Of a DNA stretch of 64,000 nucleotides, positions 1-12,975 are shown piece after piece. The notes below the pieces were generated by a model. That model did no database searches, had not been told where the DNA came from, and saw only the letters and a program-made list of their open reading frames with translations. A program made the position numbers and the translations under genes. Positions within the stretch are counted from its first letter, which is position 1; each line of letters begins with the position of its first letter. The DNA is from Symsagittifera roscoffensis (taxonomy: Eukaryota > Xenacoelomorpha > Acoela > Convolutidae): positions 53,090,684-53,154,683 of the forward strand of contig NC_087064.1 in NCBI RefSeq assembly GCF_963678635.1. The letters run 5' to 3'.

Positions 1-255
1 GAGGAAAAGTATCCTATGAGTTAAAGTTTTTGGAAATAAAGATCAATTATTTCGGTGATATTTTTATTTCTGGTTGTTAAATTTAAAATACAATAAATTC
101 CATATTTGGCATCTAATTAAGAAACGAGTATGTGTTTGCTCTAAGTTGGACAAAATATGTTATAAGAAAATTAGGGCCAGCCTCGATTAATGGTTACCGT
201 TAAAGAAAAGTATTTTTTGTCAATAACAGAACACGTCAGCTCTAATTTTTTTTAG

Positions 256-534
256 TCTCTAGAAGCTCAAAGCGAAGCTGCGGTTGAACGTGTGTGTAGT
301 AGTGTGAATGGAAGTACACAAGAGCAGTGTTACAACGCACTTGTTGAAACGAATTGGAACGAACAAAAGGCCATCGAATCAGTCAAGATCAACATCCTCC
401 AAAACACATGCACACTTTCCACAAATAATTGCAAAATGGTGTTAGAGTCTTTCAAATACGATCTGGCAAAAGCTTCCAAATTTGTGCAGTCTTTTAAAGA
501 AAAGGGAGGTGCTAGCCCGGGCGCTGCGTTTTAA
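256..534 (+). CDS. ACK/TNK2-like non-receptor tyrosine kinase, last exon (partial)
   Basis: Terminal coding exon of a gene that begins before the window. A T-rich tract ending in AG at 254-255 gives the splice acceptor, and the frame stays open to the TAA at 532-534. The peptide resembles the extreme C-terminus of human ACK1/TNK2, a double UBA-like region. Each half has a conserved Cys, an aromatic residue before an acidic or Asn/Gln-rich helix, and an Ala: QCYNALVETNWNEQKA in the first half and CKMVLESFKYDLAKA in the second. In the family this region binds ubiquitin and controls turnover of the kinase. Codon phase at the exon start is inferred from the homology. The kinase, SH3 and CRIB parts would lie upstream of base 1. 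The assignment rests on about 80 residues, so the family is likely but not certain. Confidence 0.65.
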   Translation, partial: SLEAQSEAAVERVCSSVNGSTQEQCYNALVETNWNEQKAIESVKINILQNTCTLSTNNCKMVLESFKYDLAKASKFVQSFKEKGGASPGAAF

Positions 535-830
535 CAGCATTCGATCCAAGGGTGCAACTTTCCTCGTTAAACTGATTTTGTTTTATTCTCCAACCGTTGA
601 TTGTCTATCCTGCTTTGTAGCATTATTAGCAGCGAATTTTAGTAATGGAGATGTTGTGTTTTGTTAGTCTAAAAACTCAATAGTAATTTAGAGGTTTAGT
701 TCAAGGTTTCCGAATTTCCATTCATTTTTTGAAAGTTTTTTTTTAAATCGTCCGCTCTACTTTAGTTAACTACATTAAAAAATGGTAGCTCTACCTTTAA
801 AAATATAAGAAATTGTGGGAACTTTTTCAA

Positions 831-836
831 AATAAA
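831..836 (+). other. poly(A) signal AATAAA of the ACK-like gene
   Basis: This is the first AATAAA after the stop codon at 534, which gives a 3' UTR of about 300 bases. No cleavage site can be proven from sequence. Confidence 0.5.
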
Positions 837-1089
837 ACATGCCACGGATAATTGAGAAATCTCTCTCCCTCCCCGATCATTGGGTACTTGGGACATGTTT
901 ATAACGACTTGAACTTAGGTTTACCTTGCATTAAATTATCCGCAAGGTTGTTCCATCAATTTGGACCACCATAATTTGGAATACCAAATTTTAAAAATCA
1001 ATTTGAACAGCCATCAATTTTCTGCCTTATTTAAGAATAACATATAATTATTTACTTTATTAAGTTAATGCAGGGAACAATTTTAGGAA

Positions 1090-1622
1090 TTTAACCATAA
1101 ATGTAGAGCCCTATCTATGTGATAACTTGCTATCTTTGATGCAAATGAATCGCGAAAACAAACAAATTTGAAAGTTGCGACCACATCCATTAAAAAATCC
1201 CTACCCGACCATTGATACCGACATTTTGTTCCGAGCTTAAGTCTAATTTCGAGCGAGCAAGCGTGTCGTATAAATAGATCTTCTAATATATCAGTAGTAA
1301 TTTCATTTCGATAGTGAAAACTTAAGTTTGCTCCGGGATAACTAGGTTTATGGGCTTCATTTAGAGCTTCCTTGGCAAATTGTTCTGAAAACAAATTGTT
1401 CTGAAAAAAAAATCAGAAAAATTTGTAGAATTTTTTTTTTCATTTTTCTCTACGTGATTTAATTTTCGAAGATAATTGTTGTTAAGTTGTCTAAATTGCT
1501 AAAGCGATACTGTTTGTAAATTTCTTTCATCAAACCTCGCACGAAAGGACTCTAATTTGAATTTTGAAAAATTCGATTGTTTTTATATGAATGTTGTCGG
1601 AAATTTTGTGCTATTTGCACAG
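1090..1622 (+). mobile_element. TGTTCCGACC-family non-autonomous element, decayed copy
   Basis: A reverse-orientation copy of the element at 1722-2271. Its right end has the diverged inner repeat near 1592-1604 followed by the palindrome GTGCTATTTGCAC at 1608-1620. Internal sequence around 1200-1300 matches the reverse complement of the interior of the copies at 17.2 and 37.2 kb. The left boundary is uncertain. The rest of 535-3309 is AT-rich DNA in which I see no gene. Confidence 0.45.
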
Positions 1623-1721
1623 CAAGCGGTTATCCTTGTTATTCTTTGTATTTGTCTTTGTTATGCGTGGTGACAACATTATTCTTTGAAAAATGAATAA
1701 CAAAACAAGTATAGTTGGTTA

Positions 1722-2271
1722 CTGTGCAAATAGCACAGAATGTTCCGACCAAGTCTTATACAAATACAATTTTGTTTTCAATTAAGTGTCGTTGTTTCTA
1801 TGTGGTGTGATATTAAGATCTGAACGAAGAAAATTGAAATTATGTATATGCGACTTTAATAGTCAAATAGGCTAACTGGAAAAACAGTTTCTGTAGAAAA
1901 ACGATAAAAAATCGTAAAGTCTTTTTGCAGAATTTTTTTTTGACGTTTTTGATTCTCAAAATGCGCTAAGATTTTCAAAAACTAAGTTTCCTTGAACAAA
2001 TCTAAGTTTTCACTGCTGAAATGAGCTATTACAAGCCTGCAAACCTTATTTGGACAAACCTTATTAGCTCGAATTTAGACCAAAAATCAAAAATTTCAAA
2101 CCGGTTTTTCTTGACAATTGTTTTTTGATGTCGTTCGATTTGCAACTGGAAATGCTCTGATTTAGAAATTGAATCATTCTGATGATTATTTGCGGTACCT
2201 GATTTTATGTGGAAAAAAACTGAAACTTACCCGAATACAAAATTCTTCCACATTTTCAAATGGTCTGAACA
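1722..2271 (-). mobile_element. TGTTCCGACC-family non-autonomous element
   Basis: Palindrome CTGTGCAAATAGCACAG at 1722-1738, two bases, then TGTTCCGACC at 1741. The copy ends with TGGTCTGAACA at 2261-2271, an imperfect inverted copy of the start. Read on the minus strand this is: inner repeat, body, inverted repeat, terminal hairpin. It has no coding capacity. Related copies are at 17206, 34689, 37245 and 41594. Confidence 0.65.
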
Positions 2272-3309
2272 ACAATAAAAGTTTTGCAGTAAACTATGTT
2301 TTTCACGACTTGAATGATTGTTTTTTTTCCACTATAGCATATCTTCTTGCATGCTTAATTTGATGAAAGTTAAGCTAAAAAGGAAAAATGCAACATATAT
2401 TTTTCTCGTTGCACGAATTTTGAAAAAAAAACATAATTTGTTCAATCGATTGCGTGCTATTCACTCATCAACCACCCACTCGCGTTTTATAAAGACTTTT
2501 GTTGCGTTTATCCATTTTTTGGCTAGGCAAGAAGCTCAATTTTTCATTAGGGGGAGGAGTTGGGGATCTTTTCAATTATTTCCCCCTGCGCGGCTAAGTA
2601 AAGAATACCTACCTCTCATAATGAACTAAAACAATGGTTAAGCATATGCGGATTTTGAATCACTTTCACTGTTCCCCTTTTTGCAAAAGAGAAAAATGTT
2701 ACGGAGATTTCTCAGTTGATCCCATGCCACCCATCTTACTATATAATGTAATGGTGATAAGTTTCTGATCATCATTTCGGAAATCTTGGTATTTCATTAG
2801 ATGTCGTACTTCGCATTACTCAGTGCATTATTGTTTGCATTCAACACATGATTGATATGCAGTATATTTTGCATAAAAGTTGATCATCTATTTCTTTTTG
2901 AAAAAGCTTCATAGTAAAATAACTCAAATATAATAGATACTAATTTAAGATTTTATCTAGCTTTTTATTCTCATGATGACACAATGGCAGATTGTTTTCG
3001 AAATAACAACAGAATTTTTTATGCTGAAATGCTAAAAAAAATTTCTCTTTATGGAAACAACAGATGTTTCAAACAACTGAAAATGAATGAACTCCTTTGC
3101 TCGATTTTAAATGGTGTGTAAAAGGAAGACGATTTCCTGGGAGACCCGTTTGTTATTTTTAGTGCAAAAAATCAACGTGATATAGGCAAACTAGTTCATA
3201 AAAAGTGCAGTGATTCGACCCCGTTTGACTTAAATTTTCCTTTTTTAGCTCGAACATATTGCATTTGAATGTTTCAGATCTTAATGATTGATCGCCTCAA
3301 ATTTACATT

Positions 3310-6300
3310 ATGTGGCTTACACATCTGGTCTTTCTGATTATATTTTCCCTCTTTAATCGTGGACATTCATCAAATGATGTCATCGATGAAGCAGTTACCA
3401 CTTATGACATAACAGTGTCGACCACACCCAAAAGAGAATTAATAAATGCCCAAAATGAAGATATCAGCCAATCAGATGACAACTTGATTCTCGTGTCGAC
3501 AATTAATGGTGCCATCTACATAGTGAGTCAGTCAGATGGTCGTATTCTGTGGGATATTGCGGAGGAGGAGTTTCCGGTGCTGAAGTTGCCGCAGCAGCTG
3601 ATCCGGCCTCTATTTGTAGCAAACCCTAGAGACGGCGGACTCTACCGGATGGGAGTGAGTGCCAGCGGAAGACTGGAGAAGTTGGACTTGGGAATACCTG
3701 AAATGGTGTGTGTTCGTAAACATTTCATTTTCTGTCTTGGGAACTGAATGAAAATTACATCCTGCTAAAAATATGTGGAAATAAAATACTAAGCAAGGCT
3801 CAGTAAGATGAGCGGATATAAGGGAAATTTCAAAAGTAGATTTCTTTTCAGAATATTTTAACTTCATTCTCTCAAATTGATTTTCGATGTCTTGAGTTGC
3901 AAAACTTTTAGCTAGCTCGACATAACACTCGAGTAGATAACCCTCTTGTAATAAACAATCAGGTCCAAATAAGATATTACTTGATAGAAAGTCCTAAGCG
4001 GGCGCTTCAACGGGTTGAATTGCCTTCTGCGCTGGCTCAAGATGATGCTCTGTCAAAGATAAATTTTCTATATTGTTGGATTATTGCACAAACTTGAAAC
4101 AAATTTTTTATAGTACTTTTGGAATAAGTTATTATTAAATGAAGGATTGATTTAGGTTGCCCAATCGCCTTTTAATATGGACGGAATGCTATACACTGGT
4201 AAGAAGCAAGACACCTGGTACGCAATTGACCTTGATTCACAGAAAGCCCAAAAGGCAGTATCACTTGACCATCTTGAATACCCTTGCCCTCAACCCCAGA
4301 AATCAGTGTTTTATATCGGCAGAACGGAATACACAGTCAGTATCTTCGACAGTTTCACTCAGACTCTAAGATGGAATGCAACGTTTTACAACTTCAGCTC
4401 GATGAGCAAAGACTTGGAATCAAATAGCGAAATGTTGCATTTGACTGCGGACCAGAATGGAGAGATGGTATCTCTGGATAAGGAATCAGGCAAGGTTGCC
4501 TGGACGCAAAAATTTAAATCAACGGTAGTCGGTTTGTACAAAATTGAAGATCGCGGGTTAGTCCAGCTTCCTTTTGACACAATTTCTGTTGAAACATTAA
4601 ATGCAGTCAAAAGTTCCAACGCGCCTTCTAAATGGGGCGCAGAAAGTGAAAGCTACTTCAACCTGATGCCAGCTATGTTTCTGGGAAAGCTACAAAAAGG
4701 ACTGTTTGTACTCCCAACCTTAGTTGGCGAAAGGACCCGCTTCATGACTCACAACGGGAACTTGCCTTTATTACCCAGCAAAACAGAAGATAACGAAAAT
4801 GCAGGCGTCATGAATCTAGGTTATCTTTCAGTTCCAGACAACTGGAAACCTAACTCCAGGCTGTTGGAACACAATGGATCTCTGGACTCCTCCAAAAGTG
4901 ACAATCATTCGTCTTTCGACAACAGGGTGCAACTATACCTTGCCATGTTTGTTCCCACGGCCATAAGTATTGTATGCGGTGTTTTTACGTGGCTGGCTTA
5001 TAGGCGTAATCAGAAATTGAGTGATAGCTTAATGTCAAATGGAAGTCCTAACTCCAGCTTGGGAGGATCTGGCAATACGTCTTCGGTAGGCTCATCGTTG
5101 ACTGTCAATGCAGATGGCAAAGTTGTAATTGGCAAAATTCAATTCGACCCGGAGAAAATTCTAGGTAATGGATGTCTCGGCACTACCGTATACGAAGGCA
5201 TGTTCGAGCAACGTCCTGTTGCTATAAAAAGAATTGTGCCGCAGTGTTTAGGTGTTGCTGATAGGGAGGTTGAGCTTTTACGCGAAACAGATCACCACTC
5301 AAATGTGGTCAGGTACTTTTGCATGGAAAAAGACAGCATCTTTCGCTATCTTGCTCTAGAACTTGGATGCGCTACTATTAAAGATTACATAGAAAAGGAC
5401 TTGGACTTTGCGCCAAATTTAACCCCAGCTAAAATTCTGAATCAAGCGTTACAGGGATTGAATCATCTGCACAATCTTAAGATTTGTCACCGTGACGTCA
5501 AACCAGAGAATCTTATCATATCTAAAGCTAATGCTAATGGCTGTAGGCGGGTCATGATTTCGGATTTTGGACTCTGTAAGAAACTGAACCATGGACATCA
5601 GTCGTTTTCTATGTCGTCCCCAAATGGCGTTGCTGGAACTCTTGGCTGGATTGCTCCTGAAATCATGAAGAATAGAGGATCCGGTTTTAAACCATCCTAT
5701 GCAGTGGACCTGTTCTCAATGGGATGTGTGTTTTACTACGTTCATACCAAAGGCCATCATCCATTTTCGGATCCAAATGATGAAAACGATAAACAGAAAA
5801 GGCAACATAATATCGAAGGAGATCTTGCTAGCTTGAAACACCTGTTCGACGTTGAGAGTAGTGAGAACCTAGTAGCATATGACATCATATCAGGCATGAT
5901 TTCGAAAGATCCCAGTTCCCGACCACCTGTTTCCAGAGCATTATTACATCCATTTTTCTGGTCCCTGGATAAACAGCTACAATACCTGCAAGATGTGAGC
6001 GATGCCATCGAAAAAGAAGATCCAGTTGCGCCCACGATCCGGGCTCTTGAGTGTAACGGAAGAACTGTCGTATGTGGGAATTGGAGACTGAATGTCACCC
6101 AGGAGCTACAGGGAGATCTAAGGAAGTATAGGAATTACGATGGAACTTCAGTTAGGGATTTGTTACGTGCGATGAGAAATAAAAAGCACCATTATAGGGA
6201 ACTTCCTCAGGAGGTCAAAGATTCTCTTGGTCCTGTTCCAGACGGGTTTATAAATTATTTCACCTCAAGGTTCCCAAGACTTTTGATCCATACTTACAAA

Positions 6301-6369
6301 GCGATGTACAATGCCAAAGACGAGCCAACTCTTCGCAAGTATTACATTCCAAGTCAAAGCTACAACTGA
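3310..6369 (+). CDS. ERN1: IRE1 ER-stress sensor kinase/endoribonuclease
   Basis: Type I ER membrane protein of the unfolded protein response; in the family it oligomerises on ER stress and cuts XBP1-type mRNA. Two exons, 3310-3705 and 4156-6369, joined in phase 0 (GT at 3706, AG at 4154-4155), encode 869 residues; human IRE1alpha has 977. Order: signal peptide (about 1-22); lumenal beta-propeller-like domain with the GKKQDTWYAIDL and RTEY motifs; transmembrane helix about 390-412; Ser/Gly-rich linker; kinase; RNase. Visible kinase residues are the GNGCLG loop (about 469), Lys490 in AIK, HRD at 577-579, DFG at 602-604 and APE at 632-634. The activation loop keeps the Ser cluster (SFSMSS). The RNase keeps Tyr793, Asn807 and His811 in RAMRNKKHHYREL, equivalent to human Y892, N906 and H910. 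It looks fully functional. Two exons is few compared with the 9 and 11 of neighbouring genes. An AATAAA follows at 6477. Confidence 0.96.
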
Positions 6370-6476
6370 ATCAAGCTCAAGCGAGTGAAGATTTTTTTTA
6401 GTGTTATGTCTGTATCCTCGGTTTTTCGACTTAGCCGTTTTGTCTCATCATTTTTGCCTTATGTTGTAAGATATAT

Positions 6477-6482
6477 AATAAA
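6477..6482 (+). other. poly(A) signal AATAAA of IRE1
   Basis: Lies 108 bases after the IRE1 stop codon and is followed by a T/GT-rich stretch typical of downstream elements. Confidence 0.6.
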
Positions 6483-7119
6483 GTTTGTATTATATTTTTG
6501 AAACTATTTTATTTGTGCTTTTCTGTATTGGACTACCAATAATTGATTCTCTTTTGATAGTTTACCTGTAAGTTTATGATATATATATATAAAGTTTATA
6601 TTGTGGTTTTGCTAGTTTAAATTTTTCAAGTAACGTTATGTTTCAGTAATATAAATCAAAATTCACGAGTTTCGGGGAAATGAACACCTGTACAGCGATA
6701 CACAGCATGGGGTAACTTTTGAGTTGTAGTTGGTCGAATTTTCCGCAAAAGTATGCATTATTAGTTTATATTCTGTCGACAGTGTTTGAATGCCCCGAAT
6801 TTTTTTTTTGCTGTTTTTCAGTATTTTCTTTTAAAAAGTTAATTCCTAAATTGTATCTGTTTAGTATTGTTTTTCAATTTTAGCCGTTACAATGCAGCGA
6901 TTCAAAACTAAGATTTCGTCAGCCTAAAATGATAATACATAATTGTACCAAAGGCAATTAATTGAATTGTAAATCGGGCGAAGGCGTCTAATGGCGGATG
7001 GGTGAAGGGAAGGGTCTATTGATGGATCCTGCCGGTAACTTGTTGAAAAAACTGGTGGCCTTAGAAATTTTTTGGTTGGTCGCCAAAAATGGATGCATTA
7101 GACATCACCGATAAGCATG

Positions 7120-7942
7120 GTTATTGCAATCATGTACTAGACTTTTTTCCCGTAAACAACTTTGTCCTCAGGATCTTCACTTCTAGAGGATCTTCACTTC
7201 CAAAGGATCTTTCATCTGACATGCTCAATTTCTTGAAAATTCAAAAAAAGCACTAATACTTAGCTAGTAATTAGTTCAAGCCGGTTTCAGGTTGTAATTA
7301 TCTTTTTTTAAAATTATCTCTCATTTTTTTTCGTGTTGCTGGTTTTTGTCGGTTCATTTTCCGTTTTTTAAACGCAGTTTTTTTTATCTGGCAGGGTTTT
7401 TATTGCTTTAATTTTTAAATCATGAGTTTTTACAATTTGAACAGTTTTCACTATAACTGAACCTTCGCAAATTTGTAAATTTACCATATCTGATTTTGAG
7501 TTTTTTTTTTCAAAATTTCTTAAATATTTAAACAGTTTCAGTTTATGTTATATCGACTTAGCCTTTTTTTGCGTACTTTCGAGGGTTAATCATATCCGTT
7601 TGGGATTATGTGTTTCAGTTTGGATGGGTCTTAAAAACGTTTAAATGTAAAGAAATTTTTTTTGACAACAGTTTTGTTTTCGGCGCAACAGGTTCCGACC
7701 CAAAGTTTGTCGCCTTTGTTCCCACTCGATAAATGATTTCCATTTTATAATTGATGTTTATGAACTTCGTCTGATACAAATATGAACTTTTTGTTGCTGT
7801 AGTTTTCCAACTTCTGTCAAGTTGTTTTATTTTATTTTTTTGCAACATAATTTTTCAGTTTTTTTATTCACTATTTCGTAAGCGCATTGTGTTTTTGTTT
7901 GCATCGCAAGTGTTTAGAAGCTCAACTTCGCCTCAGTGTAAA
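7120..7942 (+). mobile_element. Hairpin-ended non-autonomous element, about 0.8 kb (family H)
   Basis: Matches the elements at 31730-32526 and 44806-45600 at both ends and inside. The 5' motif is TACTAGACTTTTTTCCCG (about 7135) followed by TAAACAACTTTG. Shared internal segments include one near 7610 and one near 7700 containing TTTGTCGCCTTTGTT. The 3' end is GCATCGCAAGTG at 7901, a short hairpin (arms GAAG and CTTC) and CCTCAGTGTA at 7931. No coding capacity. The end structure suggests a Helitron-like non-autonomous element. 6530-7120 holds no gene that I can see. Confidence 0.55.
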
Positions 7943-8277
7943 ATAATACCAAAGGGAAGACCGTTTGGTTGGTGGGTCGAATACCCTAAAACACCCCTGC
8001 TGAGTTGAAGAGATTTTTTTTTACAGAAATAATGAAAATGGTTTTTAGTTTGTCCGCGGCGTTTCTACTCTCATATTTTCTTTCAAACAACATCGGCGAG
8101 ATATAATGCCGAAATTGGTCTGGTTTCGGTGGACCTCAAGCTATTCAATAGTGTGAGTTCAGCCTTAAAATGAATTGCAGATGTTTTTAGGCTTTGAATT
8201 TTATTTGCGCTGAGTTAGTCCAATCATGGAAGGCCAGAAATTTTAGTTTTTTTCCACGAGTAGTCAGGTACAACATA

Positions 8278-8644
8278 CAGCGGGGCGGATCTAAGATTTT
8301 CTCGAGGCGGGGGTGGATTTCAATTTTTTTATTGATCAACCAAATTGAGTTTCCGAGAGTTTCCAGAACACAATAAAGACCAAATTTTGACAAAAACTTT
8401 TGCGCCGCAGACAATTTTTTTGAAAAACTGGTCAATATTGTCGTTTTTGGGCACGTTTTGGAAAATTTAGACCAAAAACAATTCCTGAGCGCTCCACTTA
8501 AAAATTAGTAGAAATTAGAAAATTATTAGGGTTGATGGGCTGAAAATAAATGTCATAAAATAAAACCAAAGTGGGGACCCTTTGGTTGATGAGGGGTCGA
8601 ATCCCTGAGGGGGTGGGGGGGGGGGGCGACTAAATTCGCCCCTG
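8278..8644 (+). mobile_element. hAT-like MITE (CAGGGGCGGATC family)
   Basis: Starts with a CAG-GGGCGGATCT terminus, has a G-run near 8610-8630 and ends in CGCCCCTG. Same family as 44246-44641, sharing both ends and the ACCCTTTGG and GGGGTCGAATCCCTGAGG internal motifs. The flanks do not show an exact 8-bp target duplication here: ACAACATA on the left against CACAAACATA on the right. Confidence 0.6.
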
Positions 8645-8989
8645 CACAAACATATGTCACAGAAGAACGAGTGAAGTATCATAAGTGAATTCCTTTCTGT
8701 CGTCATTCATGTTGGGAAGAAAATTTGGAATACGTTTTTTGGTGTTCAGAAAAGTTATGAGTTATTTCCTTTTTCTGACTTGGAACATTTTTTCCATGAT
8801 TGGAACTTTTTTTCCCAGGATTACAACTTGTCTATCATAATCACTAAATCGGGTGCTATCTTAATTAAGTATCAATGAATGAAGCGAAGCCACTTTCTTA
8901 GATCGTATGGTTTTTCATCTAGTGTGAACAAATAAAAAAAGGAAGATATTTTAAAGTGGTGTGATTTTAAGCTCTTCAGAAGCGTAAGT

Positions 8990-9260
8990 TCAAATGGCGC
9001 GAAAAAACGTGGTTGACGTTTTTTACTTTCGAAAGAGTTTCTTATTTACGATTTCCTTGCAGAATACTAAAAATTACACATTGATCCAGTTTTTATAGAT
9101 GTTTTCTCAAATTGTAAAATATTGAAAATTTTCGGGTCTGAAACGGAACAACATATCACCTCAAAGCTCTCTAAAATCTTATGAATTTTTTTTTTGGTGT
9201 TCTTGTTGGTTGACGTTTTTCAAACTTGTCTGTTGGCTATGTTTTTTTCATGAAATTTCT
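8990..9260 (+). repeat. Interspersed repeat, CTATTGATCCAG family
   Basis: Contains the core CACATTGATCCAGTTTTTA followed by TTTTCTCAAATTG, and further on CTGTTGGCTATG. These also occur in the same order at 21380-21680, 23740-24030 and 45140-45350. No ORF of note. The surrounding 8645-9546 shows no gene. Confidence 0.5.
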
Positions 9261-10087
9261 TGGTTAATCATGCTCTAACTTGCTGTTTTGCGGTTTGATT
9301 TTCACATTTTTTTAATTTTTGTTTAAGAAGCATAAGAGGCTATTTTTTAATTTAAGATGACTAATACCAGATAAAATTTTGAAAAAACCAGCGATCAAAA
9401 ATTGAGTCTACATTTTTTTCTAGTTAGCGTTAATTATAGAGCAGTATATTTTATTGATTTTGGGATTGAGGGTTTTAAGGTTTTTTTTGGTCGTAGTCCT
9501 CAAAAATCAAGTCATGTACCCTTACATCTCGAGTTTTTCGATATAATAGAAGAAGAAGAAGAAGAATTAATTTCACTTAACAAAATCAGATACACTATTA
9601 CATTAAACAAAAAGAATATTGTTTTATCACATAATAAATGAATCAACAGTTTACCCAGGATTGTTAAGTGAGGATACGCAAAGGGTTTTCTTCAAACCCA
9701 CTAGGAGCGTACCCCACAGATTACACAAAAGAAAAGCACATCAATGAGATATGAATAAGTGATAAATATAATTTTTATGAAACCAATTAGCAAAAAGAAA
9801 AATTATAAGTTTTTAGAAGTTAATTAACGCCTCATCCACCTCGCGAAAAAAAGCCCTTAAATTCTCTAGAAATTTGGGCAGAGTAACGCCCTCTTTTTGA
9901 CAATTTTTCAAAATTTCTTGAAATATGACTATGTCCTTTAGGTGCAAAGCAAAACAACCCAAAACTGTATACCCATACTCAGACTCGAATAGTATTAAAC
10001 TATGTTGCCCGGAGACAACGCCTGGTCTTCTGAAAGAATACAGTTCGAGCCGCCTCACCCTGCACCTGAACACAGTCATATTTATAA

Positions 10088-12975
10088 TCATAAAGCAAAA
10101 ATATACCAAACAAGTTCGTAATTTTCATGTATAAACGTATCTCTTAGCATATGTGGCAAGTTATTTAGTTCCCCTTTTTTTAAGTTTAAAACATTTTCCG
10201 GGAGCAAGTTATTATCTCTAAATATCTTCAGCAGTTTGCATCCTCTTAACCATATCGATTGTCTTTTCGTTTTTGTCTTACAGCAAGGAGCTTCAAATTG
10301 AATACCTATAAATTTTCTGGTAAAATAAGCCGATTTTGTTTTCAGAGTGAAAAAATCGTTAAGAAATGCGGTTGAATTCAACTTGCTTATTGATCTTAAG
10401 CAAAATTTGAGAAGATCGTACACATACAGCTCATGAAATGTTAAAATTTTGTGTTCTTAACCTTTCCCTAATACTATCAAATTTCCTTGCCTTGTAAATC
10501 ATTCGAATTATTTTTTCTGCAAAAGGAAAATTAGATTGAGATTCGAGAAGCTCGTTCTCCCTATGTATAAGTAATCCATATTGTATAATGGGTTTGATGT
10601 TGTAACAATAATATTTTATTAGCGCATCTATGGGTACAAATTTTCTCATTTGAGCAATAACTCCACAATGCCTTCCTAGTTTCGCTTTTAATTTTTCAAC
10701 GTGCGTACAAAATGATAGTTTTGAATCCGCAAAAACACCTAGATATTTGCAATACGCCTTAGAAGTAACCATAGAATTGTTAATGCACAACTGAAGACTG
10801 GAAGCACTTACTTTGTTTTGGAAACTTAGTAATATTGATTTATCTCCATTAAGTGTTAGCTTATTTCTATATAGCCAGTAACATATATTTTGTATGTCGT
10901 TGGTGAAGACCTCGAAAGATTCGTTTTCACAAGTGACATTGGTATCATCTGCAAATAGGTAAACGGTTGTGTCTTTTACGCAATTGGGCATATCATTAAT
11001 ATATATTAAAAACAATAACGGACCGATCACGGAACCTTGCGGAACTCCATGCGAAACATTCGTCCAATCAGAGTAAACGGAGTTTGTGAACACACATTGC
11101 CTACGATTGCAGAGATAATTTCGAAACCAATCATTACACAATCCTCTTATTCCGTAGTTTTCTAATTTGTGTAAAAGTAGTTCATGATCCAATGTATCAA
11201 AGGCTTTCTTAAGATCTAGGAACATACTGAATTTCATTGACTTACCACCGTACCTAAGTTTTTCTGTTAACTCAACTAATGCATCGATAGTATTGTATTT
11301 CTGTCTAAATCCAAATTGTTTTTCATATAAAAGGTTGAACTTGTTCAAATAGTTGTATAGGCGAATATGCATTAATTTTTCAAAGATTTTACTGCAACAA
11401 TTTAGTCAGGAAATGGGCCTGTAGTTATTTTCATCTGTTTTACTACCTTCTTTTTAGAAGGGCTGGATTTTGACGCTCTTGAGTTGTTCGGGATATTGGC
11501 CCGATTCGAATTAGAGGTTTATCAAATAAGTTAAATATGGCGCAATTACATGAGAAACTTTCTTAATGATAATATTGCTTATTTCATCTACTCCCGTAGA
11601 CTGTTTCGCTTTTAGATTCTCTATTATTTCCAGGACTTCGAACATTGTTACTTTGTGTAAGAACATTGATTGTGGTGCCTTATATTTTGAATAAGTCTCA
11701 TGAGACTCTCTGCTATCACTTAGTAATGATGCCAGAAGTTTTGGCGCAATGTTAGCGAAGTGATCATTTAAGTGGTTGGCGATCTCCTGATTATTATCTA
11801 TTTCTAAATCTCCATTTTTAAGAAGAGGAACGTTTCCACTCCTTGGACATTTTCCTATTATTTCATTTAATATTTTAAAAACCTGTCTCGAGTCTCCAAT
11901 GCTCCTACTCTACTTTACTCCTCTCGGCGAGGAATTTTTCGCGCTTGGTCTTATTTGTTTTGTTACGTTTCCATTCCTTATACATTCTGTTCCTGGAACT
12001 AATTGACTTTTTTATTTCTTTGCTGACCCACCCTGCCGAAGAGCAATCTTTTGCAGTGCATATACGTACAGGTGCATATTCATCAATCGTTTTGTTAAAG
12101 CAATTTTGGAAAGATTCGTACGAGGAATTGATATTTTCATCAACTAAAAGATGTGCTTCTTCTAATTTTACTTTGAGAGAATTTTGGAAACTAAGGATTT
12201 TAACTTCATCGTTAAGGAATTTTAAATCCCGAAATATTTTCTTTGTATCCTGTTTACGAGATATTCTGAAATTTAGCAAAATTGGGCAATGATCAGTTAA
12301 CGTATGCTCTTCCAAAATTTTTACTTAATATTCCGGAATATTTTTTACAAAGAAATGGTCGTTACACGTGTTTGATTCAGCTGTTATTCGAGTTAGGGTA
12401 TCACTTGTGAGAATGAAGCCATTTGCTGCTATAGTATTTAGATAGTTATTTACAAGGTTACTTTGTTGTAAGATATCAATATTAAAGTCACCGCCAAAAA
12501 TTATAGGGCCATTGTGGTTAGACAATTCTTCCAGAAACTCATCTAATTTTTCGATGAATAATCCTTTATCGGAACGTGGCTTTAAATAGGTAACAACCAA
12601 AATGATTCTAACATTCGCATATTTCACTAATTTTGCCTTAGTTTCTGGTAAGCTACATTTTATCTCTTGGATGTAAGTAATATTATCTCTAATTTGGATC
12701 ATCGACCCACCACCTCTATTCATTTGTCTATTACAAGCAAAGGACGTGAAATTTTTCATTGTAAAAAGCTCTTTATTATCTTCCTTACTTAGCCATGTTT
12801 CTGTAGTAAAAATGACTTTTGGAGACTCGAGACATTTAACTAGTGCTTCCAGTTCTTCACTATGTTTTTTAATCGATCTAGTATTACACAACAAGACAGT
12901 AAAATTAGTAATTACATCAGGTTCATCAGAGTTTTCAGGTTCCAATGGAGCCAGACTCTCCCTTAAAAATATCAC
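10088..12975 (-). pseudogene. LINE ORF2: AP endonuclease and reverse transcriptase, broken
   Basis: Four same-strand pieces of one ORF2: 12975-12325, 12315-11905, 11372-10431 and 10423-10088. The first holds the endonuclease, with GGDFNID and, after an in-frame stop at 12325-12327, TDHCPILL. The third holds reverse transcriptase with QFGFR, FLDLKKAFDTLDH, PQGSVIGPLLF, FADD and YLGV. The last is the usual C-terminal tail of these elements. Lesions: a nonsense codon at 12325; a frameshift near 11905; further stops at about 11520 and 11408; and another frameshift near 10425-10435. The start overlaps the end of ORF1 by about 40 bases in another frame, as is common in this group. The FADD catalytic motif is intact but the chain is not. 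Confidence 0.85.

Noticed and set aside
2169-2629. Plus-strand frames of 64 and 103 codons
   Set aside because: The first overlaps the inverted-repeat element at 1722-2271; both have repeat-like composition and no recognisable motif.
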